Shown: positions 56,301-61,915 of the stretch, in pieces | How the letters are laid out: each line of letters opens with the position of its first letter | Position numbering within the stretch: position 1 is the stretch's first letter | Origin: Anolis sagrei | Lineage: Eukaryota > Chordata > Lepidosauria > Squamata > Anolidae | Assembly (NCBI RefSeq): GCF_037176765.1 | Contig: NC_090023.1 | Location: 26,361,366-26,425,365 of the forward strand | Reading direction: 5' to 3' | Length of the DNA stretch: 64,000 nucleotides | Notes under the pieces: model-generated | Database searches by the model: none | What the model was told of the DNA's origin: nothing | What the model saw: the letters and a program-made list of their open reading frames with translations, nothing else | Made by a program: the position numbers and the translations under genes

Positions 56301-57789
56301 CACAATGGAGGACCTTCTTATAGCAACACCAGAGGCACCCCAAGTGGCCAGCTACTGGTCAGAGGACATTTAGTATAATACCAAGTTCCTTTTTTAACAT
56401 TGTTTGTATTTTTAAACATTGTACCTTCAATCTGCTTCTAACACGATAAATAAAAAAAATCTGGTTTACTCACAAACTTCATGTTTTGCATAGTGGTACA
56501 TTGCTTATCAGTTGAAAGTTTAAAAAGTAAATTCTCCGAGGCATTCTGTTACAGTCTCTTCTCTGTCTTATGTCTAATGCATAGCAAATACTGACTATAC
56601 AATACTGATTTCTAAAAATGGTGTCTCAGCCTGAATAGTCCCAGATTTGAAGAGGCACAAGTGGAGGGTGAAAGAGAGAAACGTGCCAAGAGGAAGGCGC
56701 GTCAAGCCAACCCCGACTGAGACCGCTTTCCACCTGGAAACTGATGCCCTCTCTGTGGGAGAAGATGCAGGTCAAGAATAGGGCCCCACAGCCACTCTAC
56801 AGACCCACCACCAGTACACTGATCCTGGAAGACTATCCTACTTGGAGCCCCCGGTGGTGCAGTGGGTTAAAGCCTTGTGCCGGCAGGATTGAAGACTGAC
56901 AGGTCACAGGTTCGAATCCGGGGAGAGGCGGATGAGCTCCCTCTATCAGCTCCAGCTCCTCATGCGGGGACATGAGAGAAGCCTCCCACAAGGATGATGA
57001 AACATCAAATCATCCGGGTGTCCCCTGGGCAACGTCCTTGCAGACGGCCAATTCTTTCACAACAGGAGCGACTCCCGACATGACAAAAAAAAAATCCTAC
57101 TTGGACAACAAGGGATCACCTAGGTAAGTAAGCGTAGGTGAACTAGAAACCCCAGCAACTACAACTCCCAAATGGCAAACCCAATCCCCTCCCCTCAACC
57201 TCAAATTTGGGCGTAGGGGGCATTTGTGCCTAATTTGGTCCAGTGAATGAAAATACATCCTGCATATCAGATATTTACATGTTGATTCAGAACAGTAGCA
57301 AAATTACAGTTATGGTGTAGCAAGGAAAATAATGTTATGGTTGGGGGTCTCCACAACATGAGGAACTGTATTAAGGGGTCAGGGCATTAGGAAGGGTCTA
57401 ACTCTGCCATGGGCAAACTTTGGCCCTCCAGGTGTTTTGGACTTCAATTCCCACAATTCCGAATTGTGGGAATTGAAGTTCAAAACACCTGGAGGGTCAA
57501 AGTTTGCCCATGCCTGGCCTAACTCCTCACAGGGCGCTTCACCTGGCGGGGAGCGGGTGCAATTGCGTCCGTCGCTGCTGACCGCCTGTAGGTAGAAATA
57601 CCTGGCGGGCAAGGTAAGCTCCGCCTCCAGGCCCGGCCCCCAGGCCAAGCTCTTCTCCGCGCTGACCGGCTCAAGGGCCTTCCGGGAAGAGGAAGAGGAA
57701 GCAGAGGAGGAAGAGGAGGCAGCGCCCCACCTCCCTTGCAGCAGACCCAAGGAGCCCCACACTCCCAGCCAGAGCAGCATGATTGGCAT
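31112..57789 (-). CDS. POGLUT3: POGLUT3 (KDELC2), complete coding region, eight exons
   Basis: Exons in coding order are 57789-57543, 45208-45017, 43410-43124, 41407-41191, 39605-39409, 36141-35947, 33345-33241 and 31237-31112. They total 1,566 bases (521 residues and TAA) with agreeing phases (1,1,0,1,0,0,0). POGLUT3 is a soluble ER-lumen O-glucosyltransferase that adds glucose to EGF-like repeats of Notch and, with POGLUT2, fibrillins. A hydrophobic signal peptide ([19 protein letters not shown]) and a serine run are followed by a filamin-type Ig domain (about 45-150) and a CAP10 domain (about 190-450) with [27 protein letters not shown] and [17 protein letters not shown]. It ends in KDEL, the ER-retrieval signal. 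NCT, NDT and NKT are possible N-glycosylation sites. A second in-frame ATG at 57780 is an alternative start. Human POGLUT3 is about 507 residues. Confidence 0.95.
31490..32020 (+). mobile_element. L2-like LINE 3' end
   Basis: The frame passes through [38 protein letters not shown] and [13 protein letters not shown], the L2-type C-terminus, then a 3' UTR with GAGTCCCCTTCGAGGTTGAG and a TAAA-repeat tail. It lies antisense in POGLUT3 intron 7. Confidence 0.85.
32085..32575 (+). mobile_element. LINE C-terminal fragment with zinc-knuckle text
   Basis: The end of the frame reads [20 protein letters not shown], which resembles the C-x-C-G-x-E-x-T knuckle of the LINE family at 55672 but is another, more decayed copy or relative. 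A C13 run is at 32163-32175. Confidence 0.5.
33241..33345 (-). CDS. POGLUT3: POGLUT3 coding exon 7
   Basis: Thirty-five codons, [20 protein letters not shown] and [15 protein letters not shown], lie between acceptor TTTCTTAG and donor GTGAGT, phase 0 at both ends. Confidence 0.95.
33867..34458. mobile_element. Non-autonomous hAT-like element with 8-bp target duplication
   Basis: It begins CAGTGGTTCCCAACCTTTTT and ends GTTGGGAACCACTG, with an exact 8-bp duplication gtttatac at 33859-33866 and 34459-34466. The interior has a short hairpin (CTCTCCAACATTTTATTATG and its mirror) and no transposase. Sister copies are at 43684 and 49070. Confidence 0.92.
34880..35600 (-). mobile_element. R4-type LINE C-terminus with restriction-like endonuclease
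   Basis: A 153-codon minus-strand frame (35464-35003) covers the endonuclease: [20 protein letters not shown], then [20 protein letters not shown] with the PD-(D/E)xK-like Asp pair, [20 protein letters not shown], and [15 protein letters not shown]. This domain is the mark of R2/R4-type LINEs. It is bounded by ATT runs at 34884-34914 and 35564-35600. POGLUT3 intron 6. Confidence 0.85.
35601..35930 (-). mobile_element. L2-like LINE C-terminal fragment abutting POGLUT3 exon 6
   Basis: Reverse text such as AGGGAGTTCCCATGTTTGTG and GAGAAGGCCCTCTTCAGATG follows the L2-type C-terminus seen at 38656 and 48200. It reaches to within about 15 bases of the exon 6 donor at 35945-35946. Confidence 0.6.
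35947..36141 (-). CDS. POGLUT3: POGLUT3 coding exon 6
   Basis: It starts [20 protein letters not shown] after TTTCCACAG, then [20 protein letters not shown] and [17 protein letters not shown] before donor GTAATT. It carries the conserved CAP10 nucleotide-binding text. A repeat ends within about 15 bases of this donor. Confidence 0.96.
37060..37230 (+). mobile_element. tRNA-derived SINE, 5'-truncated
   Basis: It starts in the GAGCTCCCTCTATCAGCTCC body and runs to AGTCGCTCCTGATATG plus A-rich tail, the same family as 26383. Confidence 0.88.
37575..37652 (+). mobile_element. L2-like 3' tail with ATG/ATT microsatellite
   Basis: GCCCCAAGTCCCTTCGGGGA and GGTGGAATACAAATAAA lead into GATGATGAT then ATTATT units. 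It is immediately followed by a SINE. Confidence 0.7.
37653..37895 (+). mobile_element. tRNA-derived SINE (GGAGCTCCCGGTGG family)
   Basis: It runs from AGGAGCTCCCGGTGGTACAA through AGGTTGGCAGTTCAAAGC to CAAGTCACTCCTGACACAAA. Essentially full length but diverged. Confidence 0.88.
38445..38655. mobile_element. Foldback element, palindromic copy
   Basis: The left arm (TTGTAGGTTTTTCGGGCTAT...CATCTATGGCAGGCATCCTC) is followed at once by its reverse complement (GAGGATGCCTGCTACAGATG...AGCCCGAAAAAACCTACAA), with arms near 90 bp and a tail GTGATTCCGGCCATGAAAGC. Compare 16197 and 58187. Confidence 0.85.
38656..39262 (-). mobile_element. L2-like LINE 3' region
   Basis: Reverse 3' text (TTATTTCTCCCATGGGTGGG) is followed by reverse C-terminal text (GGGAGTTCTACAGCTGTTGG and GAAAAGGCCCTCTTTCTCAT). 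POGLUT3 intron 5. Confidence 0.65.
39409..39605 (-). CDS. POGLUT3: POGLUT3 coding exon 5
   Basis: It starts [20 protein letters not shown] after AATTTCAG, with the CAP10 hallmark FFRGRDS, then [20 protein letters not shown] and MGFFDFFK before donor GTATGC. Confidence 0.96.
40097..40370 (-). mobile_element. L2-like LINE 3' end
   Basis: TTTATATACTGCTCTATCTC and GGGGACTCTGGGCGGTTTCC followed by GGCATGTCTTATTTCCCTTG match the copy at 25050. A second partial tail (CTCATCAAGGGGACTCACAG) follows at about 40360-40410. Confidence 0.65.
40843..40990 (-). mobile_element. Sauria-type SINE, internally shortened
   Basis: It begins with the reverse tail (TTATTGTGTGCCTTCAAATA) and ends at the reverse tRNA-like head (AATTGTAGTGTAGTGG). 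Confidence 0.6.
41191..41407 (-). CDS. POGLUT3: POGLUT3 coding exon 4
   Basis: It starts [20 protein letters not shown] after TATTTCAG and continues with [20 protein letters not shown] and [20 protein letters not shown], ending at ACAG then GTAAAG. This is the sugar-nucleotide-binding half of CAP10. Confidence 0.96.
41890..42515. repeat. Unclassified old repeat, uninterrupted copy
   Basis: This stretch aligns by eye with the pieces at 53225-53317, 55110-55288, 55509-55672 and 56455-56645. Shared phrases include ATCATAACCTTTTGTAAAGT, TTTAAATATCATGCTCTCAA and GAACAGTCCCAGATCTGA (similar, not identical). It serves as the empty-site reference for those insertions. No coding frame or terminal repeat is recognised, so the class is open. 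POGLUT3 intron 3. Confidence 0.65.
43124..43410 (-). CDS. POGLUT3: POGLUT3 coding exon 3
   Basis: It starts [19 protein letters not shown] after acceptor TGTTCAG, covers [19 protein letters not shown] and [20 protein letters not shown], and ends LARK at donor GTATAT. It enters the CAP10 domain. Confidence 0.96.
43684..44118. mobile_element. Non-autonomous hAT-like element (CAGTGGTTCCCAA family)
   Basis: It starts CAGTGGTTCCCAATCTGTGG and ends AGGAACCACTG. The interior (TTTCTGTGAGTAAGCAAATG, AGAAACTAGAGCTGATGTGG) matches the copies at 33867 and 49070. Flanking duplications are eroded. POGLUT3 intron 2. Confidence 0.85.
44512..44646. mobile_element. Palindromic hAT-like mini-element, 135 bp
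   Basis: It runs CAGCGGTTCCCAACCTTTGG to CCAAAGGTTGGGAACCACTG, the two halves being near reverse complements around AGCTGTTAAGAATTG. The flanks gcttaaaa (44504-44511) and gtttaaaa (44647-44654) are an 8-bp target duplication with one mismatch. Confidence 0.9.
45017..45208 (-). CDS. POGLUT3: POGLUT3 coding exon 2
   Basis: From the acceptor TTCTTAAAG it reads [35 protein letters not shown] and [14 protein letters not shown], the filamin-type domain, and ends at AAAG then GTAATG in phase 1. Confidence 0.95.
45285..45720 (+). mobile_element. tRNA-derived SINE with L2-like 3' tail
   Basis: The head is AGGTAGAATGAGTTAAACCG, the body AGCTTCTGCCAACCTAGCAG, and the end TCCGCTCTGAGTCCCCTCAG then GATAGAGCAGAATATAAATA with TTATT units. 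It starts about 75 bases upstream (in transcription order) of the POGLUT3 exon 2 acceptor. Confidence 0.82.
45721..47177. other. POGLUT3 intron 1 stretch, no feature recognised
   Basis: No exon or clearly delimited repeat is seen. Phrases near 46490-46590 (CCTCCAAAATATCACAGG, GGGACTTGTGGTCCAACAAT) look like an old hAT-like mini-element. Confidence 0.3.
47178..47285. mobile_element. Foldback-family element, single arm
   Basis: TTGTTGTAGGTTTTTCCGGG to CATCCTCAGAGGTAGTGAGG is one arm of the palindromic elements at 38445 and 58187, without its partner. Confidence 0.75.
47765..48560 (-). mobile_element. L2-like LINE 3' region interrupted by a SINE piece
   Basis: A TAATAAT tail and reverse 3' text (CCATCTCCCTGAGGGGACTC) are followed at 47955-48018 by a reverse SINE end (TCAGGAGCAACTTGAGAAAC). 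Then come 92 codons of the L2-type C-terminus (48475-48200: [55 protein letters not shown]). Confidence 0.8.
49070..49508. mobile_element. Non-autonomous hAT-like element (CAGTGGTTCCCAA family)
   Basis: GTGGTTCCCAACCTGTGGTC to GGGGAACCACTG, with the shared interior TATGGTTTTCTGTTGGTGAG. The extreme left base pairs are mutated. POGLUT3 intron 1. Confidence 0.82.
49795..50305 (-). mobile_element. Two R4-type LINE 3' ends and ATT run
   Basis: The end phrase around GTCTAGGACTGTGTGATGTA occurs at about 49890 and a variant at about 50115, each preceded by the TATTTGATACATAACAAGAT-type tail, so two truncated copies lie in tandem. An ATT run follows at 50271-50303. Confidence 0.75.
50306..51150. other. 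POGLUT3 intron 1 stretch, no feature recognised
   Basis: No exon or clear repeat is seen by eye. Confidence 0.3.
51155..51370 (+). mobile_element. Sauria-type SINE
   Basis: GGTAGTATGGTACAGTGGTT, CCAGGGTTCAAATCCTCAGT and the end GGGAACAACTTGAAGGCACA show a full-length diverged copy; a second tRNA-like head follows at about 51375-51440. Confidence 0.78.
51656..51786. mobile_element. Palindromic hAT-like mini-element
   Basis: CAGTGGTTCTCAACCTGTGG to CACAGCTTGAGAACCACTG, with internal mirror phrases CCTTCAACTCCCAGAAATCC and GGATTTCTGGGAGTTGTAGG style halves. Confidence 0.88.
51830..52100 (-). mobile_element. tRNA-derived SINE (GGAGCCCCTGGTGG family)
   Basis: It runs from the reverse tail (TTTTTTTGTCGTGTCAGGAG) to the reverse head (CTGCGCCACCAGGGGCTCC). 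Near full length. Confidence 0.92.
52560..52960 (+). mobile_element. CR1 LINE fragment
   Basis: Text such as TCTGGAGTACGGCATTCACT and GAAAGAGCTGGGCATGTTTG followed by GATGACATGACTGTACACTT is CR1 ORF2 sequence upstream of the C-terminus. Confidence 0.7.
54071..54445. repeat. CpG-rich minisatellite, about 79-bp unit
   Basis: GATGGAGCG recurs at about 54073, 54152, 54232, 54307 and 54387 (spacings 79, 80, 75, 80). Each unit contains two similar half-units with TGTGTGTG and GCGGCGGCGGGG, G-rich on the plus strand. Confidence 0.92.
54556..55068. repeat. Minisatellite, about 128-bp unit, four copies
   Basis: TTTTGCCGTTTTGTGAGTG recurs at about 54556, 54685, 54811 and 54941 (spacings 129, 126, 130). 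Each unit includes ATATGTTTGTACCTTGTGGG and AATTTTGGTTAAGTTTC-like text. Copies are over about 95% alike by eye, so the array is young or homogenised. Confidence 0.92.
55288..55508 (+). mobile_element. CR1 LINE 3' end, young
   Basis: GAACATGAGGAAGAACTTCC to the tail TTTGATTCTATGATTCTATG, well preserved and only about 220 bp long. Confidence 0.92.
55672..56455 (+). mobile_element. LINE ORF2 C-terminus, clade unassigned
   Basis: Reverse-transcriptase thumb text ([20 protein letters not shown] and [16 protein letters not shown]) leads to a 176-codon frame at 55846-56373. That frame has [40 protein letters not shown], and a knuckle [15 protein letters not shown] followed by a stop. It ends in ACACGATAAATAAAAAAAAT. 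A relative is at 15425. Confidence 0.8.
56647..57130 (+). mobile_element. 3' end of the Ingi/Vingi-like LINE, split by a SINE
   Basis: AGAGGCACAAGTGGAGGGTG through GAGAAGATGCAGGTCAAGAA corresponds to the ORF end at 10653-10860, then continues after the SINE with CAACAAGGGATCACCTAGGT and AAGTAAG. The zinc-finger segment is shortened and out of frame compared with the intact copy. Confidence 0.85.
56845..57094 (+). mobile_element. tRNA-derived SINE with 11-bp target duplication
   Basis: Full copy from GGAGCCCCCGGTGGTGCAGT through box B CAGGTTCGAATCC to poly-A. The duplication tcctacttgga lies at 56836-56846 and 57095-57105, showing LINE-mediated insertion into an existing LINE 3' end. Confidence 0.95.
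57131..57403. other. POGLUT3 intron 1 start, no feature recognised
   Basis: Short unique-looking sequence between the LINE end and the palindromic element beside exon 1. Confidence 0.3.
57404..57516. mobile_element. Palindromic hAT-like mini-element beside POGLUT3 exon 1
   Basis: Bases 57408-57512 are an almost perfect palindrome (arms about 52 bp; CATGGGCAAACTTTGGCCCT and its reverse complement). The 8-bp flanks gtctaact (57396-57403) and gcctaact (57517-57524) differ by one base. The right flank ends 16 bases from the exon 1 donor. Confidence 0.9.
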
Positions 57790-58020
57790 CCAAGAGGAAC
57801 TGTTCTGGAGGGGAAGGGTGGGTCTGAGTCACCCCGGCATCACTTTGGTTCACTTTCCAAAAAGTTGCAGATTTAGGAAAAAAGGGCGGGGGAAAAGAAT
57901 TCGAGTGGCTGAATCTGGTTGGAAGGCGCGCCGGCCAATCGCGACATTTGGAAGCCACCTCTCCTCTCTTCCTCCTCCAATCGCAGGCCGGGCTTTTTGG
58001 AGCCGAAATCACGGCTTTGA
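57525..58020 (-). promoter_or_regulatory. POGLUT3: CpG-rich promoter region of POGLUT3
   Basis: CpG density rises sharply over exon 1 and about 230 bases upstream of its ATG. Two CCAAT motifs on the plus strand (57935-57939, 57977-57981), read as ATTGG on the coding strand, lie about 145-190 bases upstream of the ATG. No TATA box is seen. This suits a housekeeping-type promoter; the exact transcription start is not determinable here. Confidence 0.6.
57543..57789 (-). CDS. POGLUT3: POGLUT3 coding exon 1
   Basis: It encodes the signal peptide, a run of nine serines broken by one alanine (lizard-type expansion, polymorphism-prone), then [20 protein letters not shown] and [10 protein letters not shown]. 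The donor CCAG then GTGAAG leaves one base of a Gly codon. The exon lies in the CpG-rich promoter island. Confidence 0.93.
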
Positions 58021-58027
58021 GGAAGTT

Positions 58028-58180
58028 GATCCCCCTTCCACACAGTGGAATTGCACTATATGGCGCTTTCCACACAGCTGCATAAAATTATCTGGAATAT
58101 TTAGCAGTGTGGACTCAAGATACCCCAGTTCAAAGCAGATATTGTGGGATTTTCTGCCTTGAGATTCTGGGATATACTTA
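58028..58180. mobile_element. Short TIR element (CCCCTTCCACACAG family)
   Basis: CCCCCTTCCACACAGTGGAA, a repeated GCTTTCCACACAGCTGCATA, and CAGTTCAAAGCAGATATTGT link it to the element at 23633. It lies just upstream of the POGLUT3 promoter region. Confidence 0.6.
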
Positions 58181-58186
58181 CTTAGT

Positions 58187-58432
58187 TGTAGGTTTTTTCG
58201 GGCTATATGGCTATGTGCTAGAGGCATTCTCTCCTGACGTTTCGCCTGCATCTATGGCAAGCATTCTCAGAGGTTGTGAGGTCTTCCAAGATCACCTCAC
58301 AACCTCTGAGGATGCTTGCCATAGATGCAGGTGAAACGTCAGGAGAGAATGCCTCTAGAACATGGCCATATAGCCCGAAAAAACCTACAACAACCCAGTG
58401 ATTCCGGCCATGAAAGCCTTTGACAATACATT
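58187..58432. mobile_element. Foldback element, long palindrome
   Basis: Left arm TTGTAGGTTTTTTCGGGCTA to TTCTCAGAGGTTGTGAGGTC, short centre TTCCAAGA, then the reverse-complement right arm to AAAAACCTACAACAACCCAG and the tail GATTCCGGCCATGAAAGCCT. Arms are about 95-100 bp with few mismatches, so it is recent. Confidence 0.9.
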
Positions 58433-58436
58433 ATTC

Positions 58437-58595
58437 TTACTTACTTACTTAGATGATCCCTCGTTGTCAGAGTAGGGTTGTCTTCCAAGATTGGTATCCT
58501 GGCAGTGGGTCCCTAGGTGACTGTGGAGCCCTATTCTGGATCTGCATCTTTTCCCGCAGTGAGGGCATCGGTTTCCAGGTGGCAGGCGGTCTCGG
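58437..58595 (-). mobile_element. 3' end of the Ingi/Vingi-like LINE
   Basis: It begins with the reverse tail CTTACTTACTTACTTAG and the reverse of the zinc-finger end (GATCCCTCGTTGTCAGAGTA, TGCATCTTTTCCCGCAGTGA). A 5'-truncated copy. Confidence 0.88.
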
Positions 58596-58596
58596 C

Positions 58597-58947
58597 TGTT
58601 GTATTGGATCACATATCGGACACTTCCTAAGTGTCTAAGACTGTGTGATGTATCGGTGCATAAAGTGTGCAGATCCCAGCAAGGTGGCCTGCAGCTGGCA
58701 GATAGTAATTTTGTCAGCGCCGATTGTGTTTAAGTGCAGGACAAGGTCTTTAGGCACTGTATCCAGTGTGCTGATCACCACTGGGACCACCTTGACTGGC
58801 TTGTGCCAGAGTCTTTGCATTGTTATTATTCTTATTCTTATTCTTATTATTATTTTACTGACACAAAAACACAGTATGTCACAGCAAACAAGATATATAT
58901 GCTGGATTTTGCATCACAAAATCAAAGTCGAACACTTCCTAAGCGTC

Positions 58948-58994
<47 letters not shown>

Positions 58995-59105
58995 GAAACA
59001 CAACAAGATGAGTCCACAGCAGACAAGATCACTCTGCTGGCTATTGTATTGGATCACACATTGGACACTTCCCAAGTGTCTAGGACTGTGTGATGTATTC
59101 TTCTT
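58597..59105 (-). mobile_element. R4-type LINE 3' ends in tandem, with ATT run
   Basis: One copy (58597-58825) carries CTAAGACTGTGTGATGTATC and TTTAAGTGCAGGACAAGGTC; a variant tail (58858-58945) and an ATT run (58950-58995) are followed by another copy of the end phrase to 59098. Confidence 0.75.
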
Positions 59106-59289
59106 CTTAATGTATTATTATTATTAATATACACTGGGAGTAGTCTAGGTGTTGGAGGGGCCATTGCCCCCCGCTTTCATCCCTTCATCTCTTTGTTTCC
59201 ATCTCTTCCCACTTTCCTTTCTCTTCTTCGTTCCTTTTTCTTTCTTCCCCTCTTTAGACATTTTCAATGTCCTCCAGTGCAGCTCTATG

Positions 59290-59419
59290 GAATTCTCAAT
59301 CTGTGGGTCCCCAGATGTTTTGGCCTTCAACTCCCAGAAATCCTAACAGCTGGTAAACTGGCTGGGGTTTCTGGGAATTGTAGGCCAAAACACATGGGGA
59401 CCCACAGCTTGTGAACCAC
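59290..59419. mobile_element. Palindromic hAT-like mini-element
   Basis: TTCTCAATCTGTGGGTCCCC to GGGGACCCACAGCTTGTGAA, with mirrored CTCCCAGAAATCC halves. The left terminus is slightly eroded. Confidence 0.75.
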
Positions 59420-59887
59420 TGCCTTAGATGATACCTCATGATACGATTCTATGTTTCCTCTATGTACCAATTCAATAATAAATGAATTCCACCCAATGAA
59501 TAGATTGCCAAACCAGAAACAGTCTTTGTTGTTGTCATCTTTCTTTAAAACAAATAGATAACAGACATCAATTCTTTGTTCCACTGAAATCAGATTCTAT
59601 GCAGCTAAGGCTGATTCTTTTGACCAAATTTAATTGCCAACCATTGAGCCACACGATCTCTAACATGTTTGGAATTTGTTCTTCCCCATCTCTTTTTGTA
59701 CCACAGGATTTGATGAAGAATTTTGGAAACCAGCACACTTTCGTACCACTCTAGTTGGTCCTAATACAGGCATTGTCCAACTGTGGTTTTTGTTGATGGC
59801 AATGTTAAGCAACTAAACAATGAACTTTTGCTCTTTATATTTACATTATAGTTGCTATTTTCTTTATACAGGTAACATATTTTGATA
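59420..59887. other. Intergenic stretch between EXPH5 and POGLUT3, no feature recognised
   Basis: No exon, RNA gene or delimited repeat is seen; it contains short AT-rich runs. Confidence 0.3.
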
Positions 59888-60230
59888 AGGGGGTTGCAGT
59901 GACACAGTAATGTAAACTGCTAAGTTGCAGAACTAGCTGACAGGAAGGTTAGTGGTTCGAATCTGCAGGATGGGGTGAGCTCCCATTGTTAGCCTCAGCT
60001 TCTGCCAACCTAGCAGTTTGAAAACATGGAAATGTGAGTAGATAAATTGGTACCGCATCAGTGGGAAGGTAATGGCACTCCATGCAGTCATGCTGGCCAC
60101 ATGACCTAGGAAGCATTTACGGACAACGCCATCTCTTTGGCTTAAAAATGGAGATGAGCACCACCCTCCAGAATCAGACTCAATTAAACTTAATGTCAAG
60201 GAGAAATCTTTACCTTTTGTACTTTGATGA
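59888..60230 (+). mobile_element. tRNA-derived SINE, full length
   Basis: The head GGGGGTTGCAGTGACACAGT, box B TAGTGGTTCGAATCTGC, the body AGCTTCTGCCAACCTAGCAG and CATGCAGTCATGCTGGCCAC, and the end AATGTCAAGGAGAAATCTTT are all present. Confidence 0.9.
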
Positions 60231-60391
60231 AGTTGGCAAAAGTATCTTCTATAGTCCTATAGTCCCAGAGACAGAATTTGCTCCAGAATTAATCTCAAAA
60301 TGTGGTGTAGTGATAATTCAAAACAGACATGAAAAAAATTACCAAGTGAAAGTCAAAAGTACCATCCAAGAACAATCCCAAGTCCTTGTAA

Positions 60392-60412
60392 ACACACACA
60401 CACACACACATA
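60392..60412. repeat. AC dinucleotide microsatellite
   Basis: About ten AC units. Confidence 0.9.
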
Positions 60413-60947
60413 TAGGAATTTTTGAACACGAAGTTATTGTCACCTGTACAAGTTTCAAATACACAATCTTCAATATACATTTTAATCCAAAGACTTTAAC
60501 CAAAACATATATACATTTTTACATTAACATAAAATGAGTTGCATTTTAAAACCCTATTAAAATAATGATAGTTACATGGACAATTGTATAAATAGTTCAT
60601 TAGCAATTTCAACAAATCTAAAAGGCAAAGTGTTCAAATGTGCATACTGTACTCATATGTTCACTTCTTTAACGAAGTCGTAAGCATTTAAAACATAGCA
60701 GTGCATGTACCATTTAAAATTATTGATACTCCTTGTTTTAAAAGTCATAATAAAAAATCAGGAGACACATTTAAATCCCACTGATTTTCATTCCAAAATC
60801 TCTCATATCAGTCAATATCAAAAGCATGTACAATTGGTTTGCTTTCTTGGCTTCTGATATATGTATGGCAGCCAATCCACTTAATGTTGCTCCATGACAG
60901 TCCCAGTTTATTTTGATGGAATCAGCAGAACTGAACTGATTAGGTCA

Positions 60948-61075
60948 GTGGTTCTCAACCTATGGGTCCACGGGTGTTTTGGCCTATAACTCCCGGAAAT
61001 CCAGCTTACCAACTGTTAGGATTTCTGGGAGATGAAGGCGAAAACATCTTGGACTCACAGGTTGAGAACCATTAG
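60948..61075. mobile_element. Palindromic hAT-like mini-element
   Basis: CAGTGGTTCTCAACCTATGG to CACAGGTTGAGAACCATTAG, with the central mirror TCCCGGAAATCC / GGATTTCTGGGAG. Confidence 0.85.
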
Positions 61076-61329
61076 ATTAAATCCTCCAGTAAATATATTA
61101 ACTCTTCTCCTTTATTAAATAAAGTATATTATCAACACATGATATTAAATATATACTTATATTCAATTTACATGTATTAAGTGTGTGTGTGTATATTCCT
61201 CAGACCTATTTTTTAAAAATTAAAGTTAGAAACTATTTTACTAAGAAAGATTGGGACAGAGGAAATTGTGGGTTGAGAAACATAGAATTATATAGCTTTG
61301 TTGTATACTTTGTTAAGTATGTATAAATA

Positions 61330-61693
61330 TGTGAGGGGATGTCATAGGGAGGAGGGAGTAAGCTTGTTTTCTGCTGTCCTAGAGACTAGGACGCAGAACA
61401 GTGGCTTCAAACTACAGCGAAGGAGATTCCTCCTGAACACGAGGACTGTGAGGGCTGTTCAGCAGTGGAACTCTCTGTACCTGAACATTAGGAAGAACTT
61501 CCTAACTGTAAGGAGAGCTATTCAGCAGTGGAACTCTCTGCCCCTGAGTGCGGTGGAGGCTCCTTCTTTGGAGGCTTTTAAATAGAGTCTGGATGGCCAT
61601 CTGTCGGGGGTGCTTTGAATGAAATTTTCCTGCTTCTTGGCATGGGTTGGACTGGATGGCCCACGAAGTCTCTTCCAACTCTAGGATTCTATG
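61330..61693 (+). mobile_element. CR1 LINE 3' end with internal duplication
   Basis: The phrase encoding NIRKNFLTV...QQWNSL occurs in two nearby forms (about 61430-61475 and 61483-61545), giving a partial tandem copy before APSLEAF and the tail GGATTCTATGAATG. Confidence 0.85.
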
Positions 61694-61869
61694 AATGTAA
61701 AACTTATTCCTGCTCAAGAGGACACTGAGACCAGCCTTCACCCTATCTTTTCTGTACCATTCATTGGCATACATTCTCCTCCCAGAACCCCATAACTGAA
61801 TCTGCATGCCAGGAAGAACCACCTAAGGATGGGAATAGCGGTCTATTGCCACTAAAGCAAGTCAAATAA

Positions 61870-61872
61870 AGA

Positions 61873-61914
<42 letters not shown>
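61870..61914. repeat. ATT trinucleotide microsatellite
   Basis: About 15 ATT units after an AATAAAG end, probably the tail of an old L2-like fragment. Confidence 0.9.

Positions 61915-61915
<1 letters not shown>

Larger units (their letters stand above)
53225..56645. repeat. Unclassified old repeat carrying three nested insertions
   Basis: Compared with the uninterrupted copy at 41890, the flanks GTGACCTTTTAGAGA and ATCATAACCATTTTGTAAAG are separated by the element at 53318-55107. The text at TTAGACTGATTATCTTTGAA is split from TGTTAGGAACAAAGATTATG by a CR1 (55288-55508). The text at GGTTGACTGCTTGACTAG is split from TCTGGTTTACTCACAAACTT by a LINE (55672-56455). All three are therefore later insertions. 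Confidence 0.65.

Noticed and set aside
56845-56925. tRNA gene suggested by box A and box B
   Set aside because: The cloverleaf is not complete and the sequence continues as a SINE with poly-A and target duplication; the same holds for the other SINE heads.
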